Virus record (IMG/VR): IMGVR_UViG_3300021961_000372
Location: 1 to 32,031 of that record
Direction: 5' to 3' (one strand)
Source of the DNA: a virus
DNA length: 32,031 bases
This document shows positions 6,093-12,463 of the stretch, piece after piece. The notes beneath the pieces were generated by a model. That model worked only from the letters and a program-made list of their open reading frames with translations. It did no database searches and was not told the origin of the DNA. Position 1 is the first letter of the stretch; each line of letters opens with the position of its first letter. The translations under genes were made by a program, and so were the position numbers.

Positions 6093-6869
6093 TCACTCGG
6101 ACTTGAGCCAGGATGGCGGGTAGACCATTGTGATCGAACCCCATCCAGTCTCGAATTTGTTGTGCGTTTCGGCTTCAGCGATCTGACGCAAGCCACGCAT
6201 CATGTCAATCTGCGCCAGTTCCAGCGCCTCGCTCGACATAACGTGCATATGGGCGGCGTAAGGTGCGCCATTCTCCACAGCCATGAAGCCGAAGTTCCTG
6301 ACCTCCCAGCCGCATAGCTCGGACACATAAATGTAGAAAGCCGCCTGCACGTCATAGCGGTAATTGTAGATTTGCCGGTTGAAGCCAGAAGGCGATGCGT
6401 CAACGGTGGTCTTTAGGTCGGCCATCGCAGCCTTCTCTGGGCTGTAAATATCTGGCCGGCACCGCAGCTTCAGGTCTGTCTCGGGGCAAACCGCAAACAA
6501 CGAATGCTCTATCTTGGTGTCTTTCGAGTCAAGGAACGACCGGCAGGTCGGGTCGGCCCTGACAGCATCTGCAATCTCCAGAGCGGCCATGTATTCGCCC
6601 TCTGGCAGCAGCAGCTTGCCCAATGCCTTGGCTTCGTCCTCGGCGTCCTTCCAAGCATTACCACGGCGCGTCTCAGGCCCGCAGATGACGGACTTGCCGC
6701 CCTCCAGAACCATGTCATGCACAGCAGAGCCGAGCGCCATTGAGGCCGTCTCTTTGAACTTCTTGTTCTTCCAGTGGAAGATACTCGATGTAATGACGGC
6801 CTTCACGTCAGACGAAGATATGGCATCGCTGGCGTGATACTGTTCGTTTGTTAGATCAGCGCGGATCAT
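6093..6869 (-). CDS. RecE/ExoVIII-like PD-(D/E)XK exonuclease
   Basis: The 258-aa product looks like the phage exodeoxyribonuclease VIII-type nuclease (PDDEXK-like, DUF3799). The N-terminal YHASDAISSSDVK and the GSAVHDMVLEG motif (47-57, with H51) are typical; the catalytic core follows as RPD (138-140) and DLKTT (151-155), then a QAAFYIY helix. Such enzymes degrade one strand from DNA ends to load a recombinase or annealing protein. It sits next to the ssDNA-binding protein gene and overlaps the upstream nuclease-like gene by 14 bases, making a recombination cassette. Confidence 0.85.
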   Translation of the reverse strand: MIRADLTNEQYHASDAISSSDVKAVITSSIFHWKNKKFKETASMALGSAVHDMVLEGGKSVICGPETRRGNAWKDAEDEAKALGKLLLPEGEYMAALEIADAVRADPTCRSFLDSKDTKIEHSLFAVCPETDLKLRCRPDIYSPEKAAMADLKTTVDASPSGFNRQIYNYRYDVQAAFYIYVSELCGWEVRNFGFMAVENGAPYAAHMHVMSSEALELAQIDMMRGLRQIAEAETHNKFETGWGSITMVYPPSWLKSE

Positions 6870-7407
6870 TTAGACCTCCCTTTTGCACATTCAACCTGTC
6901 CTTGACTGATGCGGACCAAAGCTGGCTCAAGTCAGACAATTCATCTTGGCTCACCGATAAGGACTTGCCCTTGCCAATGTCGAACTCAACGCAGCGCTCA
7001 AGGTACACCTTCTTTGAGATGCAACCGACGACCCGCAACACATTGAGCTGGTCGGTAGCAGTCACCAGCACAGCCACAGGCGCCTTAAACGCATCCGCAT
7101 CTAGGAATAAGAGCTTCCCATGCTGATGGAAGGTCGCCTTCACGTCAATACCGATGTTGCCAAGCCAGATGTCAACGCCAGCATCGAAGCCCATAAGGCG
7201 CGGATCGTAGTCTACTTGAAATATCTTCGAGACGGCCATCTCCGCGCAGACGCCGAGATACTCTAGCTCCTGCGGCGTCCTGTCATCACGGGTCTTGGCG
7301 ACCAAGCCGGAAAGGCGGGCCAACTGGTATCTCAGGTTGGCGCCCTGCCTTGCGACATACATTTCTGGCTCGGTCAACTCGACCAGGATGGGGGTTGGCT
7401 GGGTCAT
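6856..7407 (-). CDS. Putative PD-(D/E)XK nuclease-fold protein (183 aa)
   Basis: The product is not assigned to a named family, but the order E56 (GVCAEMAVSKIF), D79 (DAGVDIW) and IDVKAT (87-92, D88 and K90) fits the PD-(D/E)XK nuclease fold. The rest is mixed helix and strand with no membrane segment. It lies between the ExoVIII-like gene and the resolvase-like gene, overlapping both by a few bases, which suggests coordinated expression and a role in DNA processing. It might lack activity if D79 is not placed correctly. Confidence 0.65.
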   Translation of the reverse strand: MTQPTPILVELTEPEMYVARQGANLRYQLARLSGLVAKTRDDRTPQELEYLGVCAEMAVSKIFQVDYDPRLMGFDAGVDIWLGNIGIDVKATFHQHGKLLFLDADAFKAPVAVLVTATDQLNVLRVVGCISKKVYLERCVEFDIGKGKSLSVSQDELSDLSQLWSASVKDRLNVQKGGLNDPR

Positions 7408-7808
7408 TTGTTCATCAACTCCCGCGCCAAGTAGCAGAACCCCTCAATGGAAAATTCCACCAAATACCTGCCATCATCCTGGTCGCCGTAGAGCTTGGCG
7501 ATAGCTTCCAGCGAAACTACGCAGCGCGGCTCACGGCGGTCGAACTTGTAAATGACGCAGGGCATCTTTCCGATAGCCAGCGCGGCCTTCTCTGACTGCG
7601 CCCACCATTCTGGCTTCATGCCAGTTCCGCTCGCATAGTGCTTGGCTTCTATGCTGAACGGGAATGCGTCATTGTCTGGAATCAGATCGCCGCCAGCGGC
7701 AGTCCGATATTGCTCTAGGTTCCGCTCAAAGCGGACGCCCAATTCTGCCTCAAGTATCTTGGCCAGCTTGCGCTCCCATGTAGCGCCCTTGGCTCTTCCG
7801 TTGGTCAT
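7404..7808 (-). CDS. Hjc-like Holliday-junction resolvase family protein
   Basis: The 134-aa product has the compact layout of Hjc-type and related phage nucleases: GATWERKLAKIL at the N-terminus (E12), then RTAAGGDLI (D41) and the FSIEAKHY strand (E54, K56). These residues fit the PD-(D/E)XK catalytic set. The expected job is resolving branched DNA before packaging or trimming recombination intermediates. The ATG at 7808 overlaps the stop of the upstream gene as TGATG; a TTG one codon earlier is less likely. It overlaps the next gene by 4 bases. Confidence 0.75.
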   Translation of the reverse strand: MTNGRAKGATWERKLAKILEAELGVRFERNLEQYRTAAGGDLIPDNDAFPFSIEAKHYASGTGMKPEWWAQSEKAALAIGKMPCVIYKFDRREPRCVVSLEAIAKLYGDQDDGRYLVEFSIEGFCYLARELMNK

Positions 7809-7969
7809 CAATCCGCCCTCGGCTGGTATATGCGGATCCTGTGTTCTTCCATCTGCTTGATTAGGGCCATCCGAGTGTAAGCCGCCACAGTAAGCCCAAG
7901 GCGCTCTGCGGCTACCTCTGCGGCTGCGGCCACATCCTCTGGCACCTTCATTCTTATTTCACGCATCAT
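7808..7969 (-). CDS. Small ribbon-helix-helix-like protein (53 aa)
   Basis: The product starts MMREIRMKVPEDV, a short strand, followed by two helices (AAAAEVAAERLGLTVAAYTRMAL and on). That order, with a polar strand then an Ala-rich helix, GLT turn and second helix, resembles Arc/MetJ-type ribbon-helix-helix DNA-binding proteins. It is the first gene of the leftward replication operon. AGGAGG stands 5 bases upstream of the ATG, the strongest site in this operon. It could repress the divergent promoter region beside it; this is inference from position. Confidence 0.65.
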   Translation of the reverse strand: MMREIRMKVPEDVAAAAEVAAERLGLTVAAYTRMALIKQMEEHRIRIYQPRAD

Positions 7970-7994
7970 TGACGCCTCCTCTTCAGTGCGGTGG

Positions 7995-8022
7995 AGTATA
8001 GGTGGAAAAAAAATGTAGGCAA
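7995..8022 (-). promoter_or_regulatory. Leftward early promoter
   Basis: On the minus strand TTGCCT (8017-8022) is followed after 16 bases by TATACT (7995-8000). The RHH-like gene starts 26 bases downstream of the -10. A run of eight T residues lies in the spacer on that strand. This would drive the replication operon 7969 to 2188. Confidence 0.55.
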
Positions 8023-8037
8023 GGTGTATTTTGTGTA

Positions 8038-8066
8038 TTGACGGGTTAGGGCCGCTGCCCTTATGT
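8038..8066 (+). promoter_or_regulatory. Rightward early promoter
   Basis: TTGACG (8038-8043) and TTATGT (8061-8066) are separated by 17 bases. The first rightward gene starts at 8113. Two copies of GTGTATT (8024-8030 and 8033-8039) 9 bp apart touch the -35 and could be a regulator site. The leftward promoter is back to back with this one. Confidence 0.55.
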
Positions 8067-8112
8067 CTTGGTTATCGGGACACGATGTTCCGCTCAAACA
8101 TGGAGAAATAAA

Positions 8113-8856
8113 ATGGCAACTCAGAAAATCGAGACTATCCAAATCACCCCGCTCACTCAGAGCGAGGCCAAACTCACCATCATCGGCAACACGCCGCTTT
8201 ACTTCAATGCGATGTCGGCAAAGGCCCAGCGCACCCTTCTCGTTGGCGGCGGGAAGAAGACTGCGGCAGAGCGCCGCGAACTGAAGCACAACCCGGAGCA
8301 GGAGTTCCGCGACAGCATCTATAAGCTGCCAGCGGGTGACACGCTTCTCGCCTTTCCTGCGGCGGGCATCAAGCAAGCTATGGCTACTGCTGCGCTGGAA
8401 ACTGCCGGCATTAAGAAGACCGAGGTTCAGCGCCTGATCTTCCTGCCGCAAGAGAAGGTTCATGTGTGGGGCGAACCATTGCTCAAGATGGACATCGTTC
8501 GATCTGCCGACATGAATCGGACGCCGGATGTTCGCACTCGCGCGTTTTTGCCAGAGTGGTGTGCCGAAGTGACGATCCGCTTTATGACGCCAAACTTCTC
8601 GCTGCACGGGATTGTATCGCTGCTGGCAAATGCTGGTGCCATTGTTGGGATTGGCGATTTCCGGCAGGAGAAAGGGCGCGGCGGTTTTGGCACCTTTACC
8701 GTGTCGCCAGATGGCAGCGATGAACGGATCGCTGAAATCAAGCGGCAAGGCCGGATGGTTCAGATGGCCGCAATGCACAACCCACGGCCAGCAGATGAAG
8801 AAACTGCTGAACTGATGGCGTTTATGACTGAAGAACGCCTGCTCCGCGCAAGCTAA
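8113..8856 (+). CDS. Conserved phage protein with RAMP-like glycine-rich C-terminus (247 aa)
   Basis: I recognise this as a protein found in several phage and prophage early regions but know no proven function. Visible features are an N-terminal NTPLYFNAMS strand, a KTAAERRELKH helix, a central LLAFPAAGIKQAM segment, the RTPDVRTRAFLP motif (about 138-149) and a C-terminal GIGDFRQEKGRGGFGTF loop. The glycine-rich loop recalls those of RAMP/Cas6-type RNA-binding folds; this is only a resemblance. The ATG at 8113 is chosen because GGAGAA lies 6 bases upstream. It is the first rightward gene, directly followed by the UUCG hairpin and the pentamer array. Confidence 0.75.
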   Translation: MATQKIETIQITPLTQSEAKLTIIGNTPLYFNAMSAKAQRTLLVGGGKKTAAERRELKHNPEQEFRDSIYKLPAGDTLLAFPAAGIKQAMATAALETAGIKKTEVQRLIFLPQEKVHVWGEPLLKMDIVRSADMNRTPDVRTRAFLPEWCAEVTIRFMTPNFSLHGIVSLLANAGAIVGIGDFRQEKGRGGFGTFTVSPDGSDERIAEIKRQGRMVQMAAMHNPRPADEETAELMAFMTEERLLRAS

Positions 8857-8863
8857 TGAGTTT

Positions 8864-8885
8864 GCCCTCGCCTTCGGGCGGGGGC
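8864..8885 (+). terminator. UUCG-tetraloop hairpin after the first rightward gene
   Basis: GCCCTCGCC (8864-8872) pairs with GGCGGGGGC (8877-8885), including one G-U pair, around a TTCG loop closed by C-G. This is an unusually stable RNA hairpin. Only two T residues follow, so it may pause, protect a 3' end or attenuate rather than stop transcription fully. Its 3' arm merges into the pentamer array. Confidence 0.5.
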
Positions 8886-8890
8886 TTGGC

Positions 8891-9149
8891 GGTCGCGGCG
8901 AGGCTGGGCTGGGCGAGGCGCGGCTGGGTCAGGCCAGGCGGTCAAGGCTGGGTGTGACTGGGTTAGGACAGGTCAGGCAAGGCGGTCAAGGTCCGGCTGG
9001 GTACGTCGGGGCTAGGCTTGGCACGGCACGGCTGGGCAAGGCGGTCGGGGCGCGCTTGGGCTGGGTTAGGCACGGCTGGGCAAGGCAAGGCGGTCACGGC
9101 GCGGCTGGGCAAGGCAAGGCTCGGCGTGGCGGGGCTAGGCGGTCACAGG
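8891..9149 (+). repeat. Hierarchical NNGGC pentamer array with GGTCR punctuation
   Basis: The 309-bp gap 8857-9165 is mostly this array. Five blocks begin at 8891, 8940, 8984, 9043 and 9092 with GGTCA or GGTCG, then a 4-base NGG(C/T) step or close variant, then 8, 7, 10, 8 and 8 pentamers. 31 of 41 pentamers read NNGGC exactly; others are mostly TGGGT. A sixth GGTCA closes the array at 9141-9145. Distances between GGTC marks are 49, 44, 59, 49 and 49, all one short of a multiple of five. All plus frames stay open because few stops can form; I do not call them genes. Confidence 0.92.
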
Positions 9150-9165
9150 ACAAATGGAGAATCAC

Positions 9166-9684
9166 ATGAACTTCACGAAGAAAATGAAACAGCAGATCAT
9201 TGACGGCTATATGGCTGCTACTGGTAGAAATATGTATGTGCCTGGCGAGTTTGTTTCATGGCTGAGTGGTCAGCCAGAACATCCAGCCTACGCTGTATTC
9301 TTTTCGATCAGCGACGAGGAAGCCGCTCACAAGCACCGCGAACACATGGCTAGAGAATGGGCCAGTGGCTTGCGATTTGTTGTGAAGAGTATTGAGGTGC
9401 AACCCGCATCGAAAATGGCCTTCACAGTGCAAGCACCGCTTATGATTTCGCCAATCTCGCAGCGCAAGAGCGGCGGTGGTTATGTTTACTTCGATATAGA
9501 TGACGACAGCCATATGGCCAGTTTTCGCAAGGAAGCCGCTGATGCGCTCGCGGCATTTGTGCGGAGATACGAACTTGCCTTAGTCAATTCGGGCGCGAAT
9601 ATAGATAGCCTGCGGGACGCCATTGAAGCGCTGCAATCAGAGCATATGGAGGAATTGGAATATGACGCTCAAGCCAATGAATAA
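9166..9684 (+). CDS. Hypothetical phage protein (172 aa)
   Basis: I do not recognise this product. It starts MNFTKKMKQQIIDGYMAATG and looks globular, with mixed charged helices, a GGGYVYFDIDDDSH strand region in the middle and an acidic, helical C-terminus. No catalytic motif or membrane segment is visible. The ATG at 9166 has GGAGAA 5 bases upstream and follows the pentamer array directly, so the array forms the leader of this gene if transcription reads through. It overlaps the next gene by 23 bases. Confidence 0.75.
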   Translation: MNFTKKMKQQIIDGYMAATGRNMYVPGEFVSWLSGQPEHPAYAVFFSISDEEAAHKHREHMAREWASGLRFVVKSIEVQPASKMAFTVQAPLMISPISQRKSGGGYVYFDIDDDSHMASFRKEAADALAAFVRRYELALVNSGANIDSLRDAIEALQSEHMEELEYDAQANE

Positions 9685-9883
9685 AGCAAAGGCAGACCAC
9701 ATCGCTGGGCTTCAGGCGTACATCCACAGCAAGCAACGCGAAATCGACGGTCTAATCCGCGACTACGGGCATGGCGTCCGGCCCTCGTGGGTGTCAACGG
9801 ACCTTGCTCTGGCGGGTGAGGCCATCGCCAGATGCGAGCGCAAAATCAAAGAAGTCATAGAGGACGAAAATTATGGACTATAG
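9662..9883 (+). CDS. Small hypothetical protein (73 aa)
   Basis: The product starts MTLKPMNKAKADHIAGLQAYI and is predicted to be helical, with IHSKQREIDGLIRDYG and a second helix near the C-terminus (AIARCERKIKEVIEDE). It may be a small coiled-coil protein. The chosen ATG has GGAGG 11 bases upstream inside the previous gene; an upstream extension would fall wholly within that gene. It overlaps the XRE gene by 11 bases. No function can be assigned. Confidence 0.65.
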   Translation: MTLKPMNKAKADHIAGLQAYIHSKQREIDGLIRDYGHGVRPSWVSTDLALAGEAIARCERKIKEVIEDENYGL

Positions 9884-10127
9884 AGACATCAAACTGGCGC
9901 GGCAGGCATTGGGCCTGTCGCTGTCAGAGTTCGCGGATATGTTGGACACCGATCCGACAACCACACGGAGGATGGAGATGGCTCCGCACAACTCAACAGC
10001 CCGTCAGCCAGCGCCGCGCATGGTGCGGCTGATCCAAGCCTACCTCGATGGCTACAGGCCGGCTGACTGGCCGATTGACATTGAGGAGGATGGGTTTGTC
10101 ACGGTTTATCCGGGGGTGCGGCAGTGA
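9873..10127 (+). CDS. XRE-type helix-turn-helix regulator (84 aa)
   Basis: The N-terminal 50 residues form a Cro/CI-type HTH: KLARQALGLSLSEFADML then DTDPTTTRRMEMAP. The following PAPRMVRLIQAYLDGYRPADWP segment is typical of small XRE proteins in alphaproteobacteria and their phages. It would bind an operator as a dimer; the divergent promoters near 8000 are the obvious candidate target but nothing proves it. It is translationally linked to neighbours by short overlaps on both sides. It lacks the long C-terminal domain of a CI-like repressor. Confidence 0.8.
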   Translation: MDYRDIKLARQALGLSLSEFADMLDTDPTTTRRMEMAPHNSTARQPAPRMVRLIQAYLDGYRPADWPIDIEEDGFVTVYPGVRQ

Positions 10128-10477
10128 AGCGCGATCAAGTCTACGAGCTAATGGCGCAGGGAATGAGCGTCAGGGAAGTGGCAGGGGCGATGGGCCTGAC
10201 AACCCACGCCGTCCACCATCATGTGAAGTCGCTGCGAGAAAATCCAAAGGGGCGCGACACAAGCGTTCTGCGCCGCAGACAAGTGAATCTGCCGTATGTT
10301 GCCAAAGTAGAGATGCGCCACGCCAAGCTGGTGTGGGGGCAGTCGTCCGACTTCTTTAACGCGCTTGGGTCGGAACGCATCCTGCGTAAGCTGATTGATG
10401 ATTGCCCTGCCGGCATGAATGTTTGCGAATGGATCGCCGCCTTTGTTGTGGACGCCTATGCGGAGGAAGAGAAATGA
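10124..10477 (+). CDS. Helix-turn-helix protein (117 aa)
   Basis: The start is a GTG that overlaps the stop of the XRE gene as GTGA. Residues 1-40 form a resolvase/LuxR-like HTH: YELMAQGMSVREVAGAMG, then LTTHAVHHHVKSL as the recognition helix. The C-terminal two thirds are unassigned, with a helical FFNALGSERILRKLID part and an acidic end. It is probably a regulator or DNA-binding accessory protein expressed with the XRE protein. It overlaps the next gene by 4 bases. Confidence 0.7.
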   Translation: MKRDQVYELMAQGMSVREVAGAMGLTTHAVHHHVKSLRENPKGRDTSVLRRRQVNLPYVAKVEMRHAKLVWGQSSDFFNALGSERILRKLIDDCPAGMNVCEWIAAFVVDAYAEEEK

Positions 10478-10920
10478 CCCACGATGTAAATCGGTGGCAC
10501 AGCAGCCCACATAGCAAGCTGCGGAATAGCGGCGATACCGTATACCGCCACCAGTTCAGAGTGGTTGAGTTGCTGACATCATTCTGGCCGGACGCGCCAA
10601 AGGCAGCGGTGGAATACGCCGCCAGCCACGATGAGCAGGAAGCTCAGATGGGTGACATCCCATCCCCCGAAAAGCAGCAGTGGAGCGAAGAGCTACGAAG
10701 CCTATACGCGGCCCGTGAGGCCGAGGTTCGGGCGCAGATGGGCCTGCCTAGCTGCCCGCCCCACTGGGAGGCTCAGGTGGCCTTCTGTGACCGCCTCGAT
10801 GCCTACAGATGGGCAACTAGGCATTGCCCGTCAGTGCTGCATGAAAGAGAATTTATGATGATGCGAAACAGGCTGGTATGCGAAGCCGCTTTGTTTGAAT
10901 TGGGAGATATAGGGCTATGA
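10474..10920 (+). CDS. Hypothetical protein (148 aa)
   Basis: The product starts MTHDVNRWHSSPHSK. It is rich in Ala, Glu and Arg with mostly helical character and shows no motif I recognise. The ATG at 10474 is chosen because GGAGGAAGA lies just upstream and because it overlaps the previous stop as ATGA; an upstream in-frame ATG at 10402 would overlap the previous gene by 76 bases. It overlaps the next gene by 4 bases. Confidence 0.65.
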   Translation: MTHDVNRWHSSPHSKLRNSGDTVYRHQFRVVELLTSFWPDAPKAAVEYAASHDEQEAQMGDIPSPEKQQWSEELRSLYAAREAEVRAQMGLPSCPPHWEAQVAFCDRLDAYRWATRHCPSVLHEREFMMMRNRLVCEAALFELGDIGL

Positions 10921-11117
10921 CTTTCCTAGCATTCATTGTCTACACAGTAATCGGCCACGCCGACATTGCTTTCGTCACCCGCGATCCAGTTGAATGCACC
11001 AGAGAGGCGCTGGCGACTGGCATTGAGTGGTTCGCGCAGCATGGCGTCCAGGTTATGGCGCAGTGTAACTACACCCGAGCGCCAGCCACGTCGATCAGAC
11101 CAAAGGCACGGCCATGA
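10917..11117 (+). CDS. Small exported or membrane-anchored protein (66 aa)
   Basis: The N-terminus MTFLAFIVYTVIGHADIAF is hydrophobic for about 15 residues and could be a signal sequence or a membrane anchor; the rest is polar with two cysteines (VECTREAL and MAQCNY). A possible cleavage lies after GHA. The start overlaps the preceding stop and the end overlaps the next start, both as ATGA. Function unknown. Confidence 0.6.
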   Translation: MTFLAFIVYTVIGHADIAFVTRDPVECTREALATGIEWFAQHGVQVMAQCNYTRAPATSIRPKARP

Positions 11118-11278
11118 CTAACCAGACCTATTGGGTAGTCCGCCTTGAGGTGCTTTCGTTTGACACAAAGGAAGAGGCTGACTCCTTCCGAGACAAGATG
11201 GAGGACGTGCTTATGGCTATGCCGGGGAGCGAGGCACTTACGTTCGTCACTAAAGTGACGGCGGAAACCGATGAATGA
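11114..11278 (+). CDS. Small alpha/beta protein (54 aa)
   Basis: The product starts MTNQTYWVVRLEVLS and continues with a charged helix (TKEEADSFRDKMEDVL) and a C-terminal strand (ALTFVTKVTAE), a beta-alpha-beta order like a small ferredoxin-like domain. It is too short for a secure family call. ATGA overlaps at both ends place it firmly inside the rightward operon. Confidence 0.6.
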   Translation: MTNQTYWVVRLEVLSFDTKEEADSFRDKMEDVLMAMPGSEALTFVTKVTAETDE

Positions 11279-11457
11279 CCTACGAAGAGCAATACGCCAA
11301 GGCGCTGGCCAAGCTGGCCGAGAAGGAAAGCGAGCTAATGCGACGGAGGTTCGGCAACCGCATGGAGACGGCGGCTGATAACGCGCGATACAAGGTTGGT
11401 GGCGCGAAAGGTGCCGCCGTCAAGAACGAAAGATATGCCAAGCAAAAGGAGGATTAA
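11275..11457 (+). CDS. Small helical basic protein (60 aa)
   Basis: The product starts MTYEEQYAKALAKLAEKESEL and is almost entirely charged helix, with RRRFGNRMETAADNARYK in the middle and KNERYAKQKED at the end. It might bind nucleic acid through the basic central part, but no family is recognised. It overlaps the previous stop as ATGA. Its last codons supply the AAAGGAGG ribosome site of the next gene. Confidence 0.6.
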   Translation: MTYEEQYAKALAKLAEKESELMRRRFGNRMETAADNARYKVGGAKGAAVKNERYAKQKED

Positions 11458-11459
11458 CT

Positions 11460-11600
11460 ATGCAAAAGGAGGCAATGCTTCGATTGCGCCGGAAGTTAGA
11501 AGTGATGCTGATTGAGGCAAAACGCCAGACTGGATCCAGCAAGTATGACATTGAGGAGTGCCTAGCCCTCCTCGGAATAATTGAAAGGGGAAAAGAATGA
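11460..11600 (+). CDS. Small helical protein (46 aa)
   Basis: The product starts MQKEAMLRLRRKLEVMLIEAK and is probably two helices joined near TGSSKYD. It is not recognised. The ATG has GGAGG 7 bases upstream, and the stop overlaps the start of the DUF6378-like gene as ATGA. The strong ribosome site and coupling make it a better call than its length alone would allow. Confidence 0.6.
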   Translation: MQKEAMLRLRRKLEVMLIEAKRQTGSSKYDIEECLALLGIIERGKE

Positions 11601-11914
11601 ACCGCTCCGAAATTCTCGACACAGCAAAGCTGTATATCACAAAGGATCGAGCAGCTACTCACGGCAGTGATGCCGAAGACAGCTTCTCAACAATCGCGGC
11701 CTTCTGGGCGGCTTACCTCAACAGGCCGATTTATGCGGAAGATGTCTGCATAATGATGTGCCTGCTCAAAATAGCCCGCTTCAAGAACAACCCCGCCCAC
11801 ATCGACAACAGCGTCGATCTTTGCGGCTATTCAGCCTTGGCCGGCGAAATCGCATCCCTAGCGGACAAGGTTGCGGCTGAGGAGCTTACCAAAGAAGAAC
11901 CCCCGGCAACTTAA
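11597..11914 (+). CDS. DUF6378 / MazG-like protein (105 aa)
   Basis: The product matches the phage DUF6378 family: RAATHGSDAEDSFSTIAAFWAAYL (residues about 18-41), then AEDVCIMMCLLKIARFKNN and DNSVDLCGYSAL. This helical core is related to MazG-type nucleotide pyrophosphohydrolases. MazG proteins hydrolyse NTPs or ppGpp-like alarmones; the exact substrate of this family is not known to me. It closes the rightward gene string and is followed at once by a hairpin. Confidence 0.8.
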   Translation: MNRSEILDTAKLYITKDRAATHGSDAEDSFSTIAAFWAAYLNRPIYAEDVCIMMCLLKIARFKNNPAHIDNSVDLCGYSALAGEIASLADKVAAEELTKEEPPAT

Positions 11915-11923
11915 TGCCGGGGG
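11900..11923 (+). terminator. Stem-loop at the end of the DUF6378-like gene
   Basis: CCCCCGGCA (11900-11908) pairs perfectly with TGCCGGGGG (11915-11923) around ACTTAA, which holds the gene's stop codon. No T tract follows, so it is more likely a transcript-stabilising or partial terminator structure. Confidence 0.45.
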
Positions 11924-11963
11924 CAGCTTGGCGGGAGCGTGATTGCTCGTCTTGGGAGGAAGA

Positions 11964-11999
11964 ATGACCGCCGAGCTATCTCTGTTGGGCGCATGGTAG
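11964..11999 (+). CDS. Possible 11-aa leader peptide
   Basis: An ATG with GGAGGA 2-7 bases upstream opens an 11-codon frame, MTAELSLLGAW, that ends at TAG. It lies between the stem-loop at 11900 and the nuclease gene at 12080. It could be a leader peptide or a chance frame with a good ribosome site. No partner structure was found. Confidence 0.2.
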   Translation: MTAELSLLGAW

Positions 12000-12079
12000 C
12001 ATCTTCCAATGCCTTATTCTAGTATGATTGATTTCCTGCTGGAATTGTGCGAACCTTTGCGAAATCAAAGGGATGCGCC

Positions 12080-12463
12080 ATGCACCTTAATCACGCGACG
12101 GGCCGACAGGGCGAGTTTCTGGCCAGCTTCATCCTGGAGCAGAACGGCGTTGAGGTGCATCACGTCAACCGCAACGGCGCCGATCTATGGTGCAAGCTGC
12201 CATCGGGCCAGATAGTGCCGATCGAGGTCAAGACATCAGCCCGCCCCGTCCTAGACAACAGCAAGAACACGCGGCGGTATCATTTCAACACGCCCCGGCG
12301 CAATGATATTGACGCTTGGTTTTACTGCTTCGTAGCAATGGACAAGGGCTTGCTGTGGCTTAGACCCACCGAGGAAATTACGGTGGGTACGTTAAGCATA
12401 CGCGAGTTTGAGTTTACAGAAGAACTACAGACGGCGAGCATTGCCAACCTGCTGACCTACTGA
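12080..12463 (+). CDS. PD-(D/E)XK endonuclease-like protein (127 aa)
   Basis: The product shows the PD-(D/E)XK set in a compact form: GRQGEFLASFIL (E12), NRNGADLW (D35) and VPIEVKTS (E49, K51). It resembles the small PDDEXK endonucleases found next to phage genes. The ATG at 12080 with AAAGGGA upstream is preferred to a GTG at 12047. It is the last rightward gene; its stop overlaps the stop of the convergent endolysin gene by 7 bases. Substrate unknown: recombination, host DNA breakdown or homing-like roles are all open. Confidence 0.75.
   Translation: MHLNHATGRQGEFLASFILEQNGVEVHHVNRNGADLWCKLPSGQIVPIEVKTSARPVLDNSKNTRRYHFNTPRRNDIDAWFYCFVAMDKGLLWLRPTEEITVGTLSIREFEFTEELQTASIANLLTY

Noticed and set aside
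6080-6096. GTGAGG/CCTCAC stem at the end of the ExoVIII-like gene
   Set aside because: Only a 6-bp stem, no T tract and it overlaps the stop codon; too weak to call a terminator.
7966-8778. 270-aa leftward frame opposite the first rightward gene
   Set aside because: It lies antisense to a gene with a good ribosome site and conserved motifs, and its own product has no recognisable feature.
8954-9203. Protein frames with ARLGKA/ARHGW-type repeats in the pentamer array
   Set aside because: All plus frames are open because a 5-bp NNGGC repeat rarely forms stops; no independent ribosome site and no codon-level conservation can be argued.
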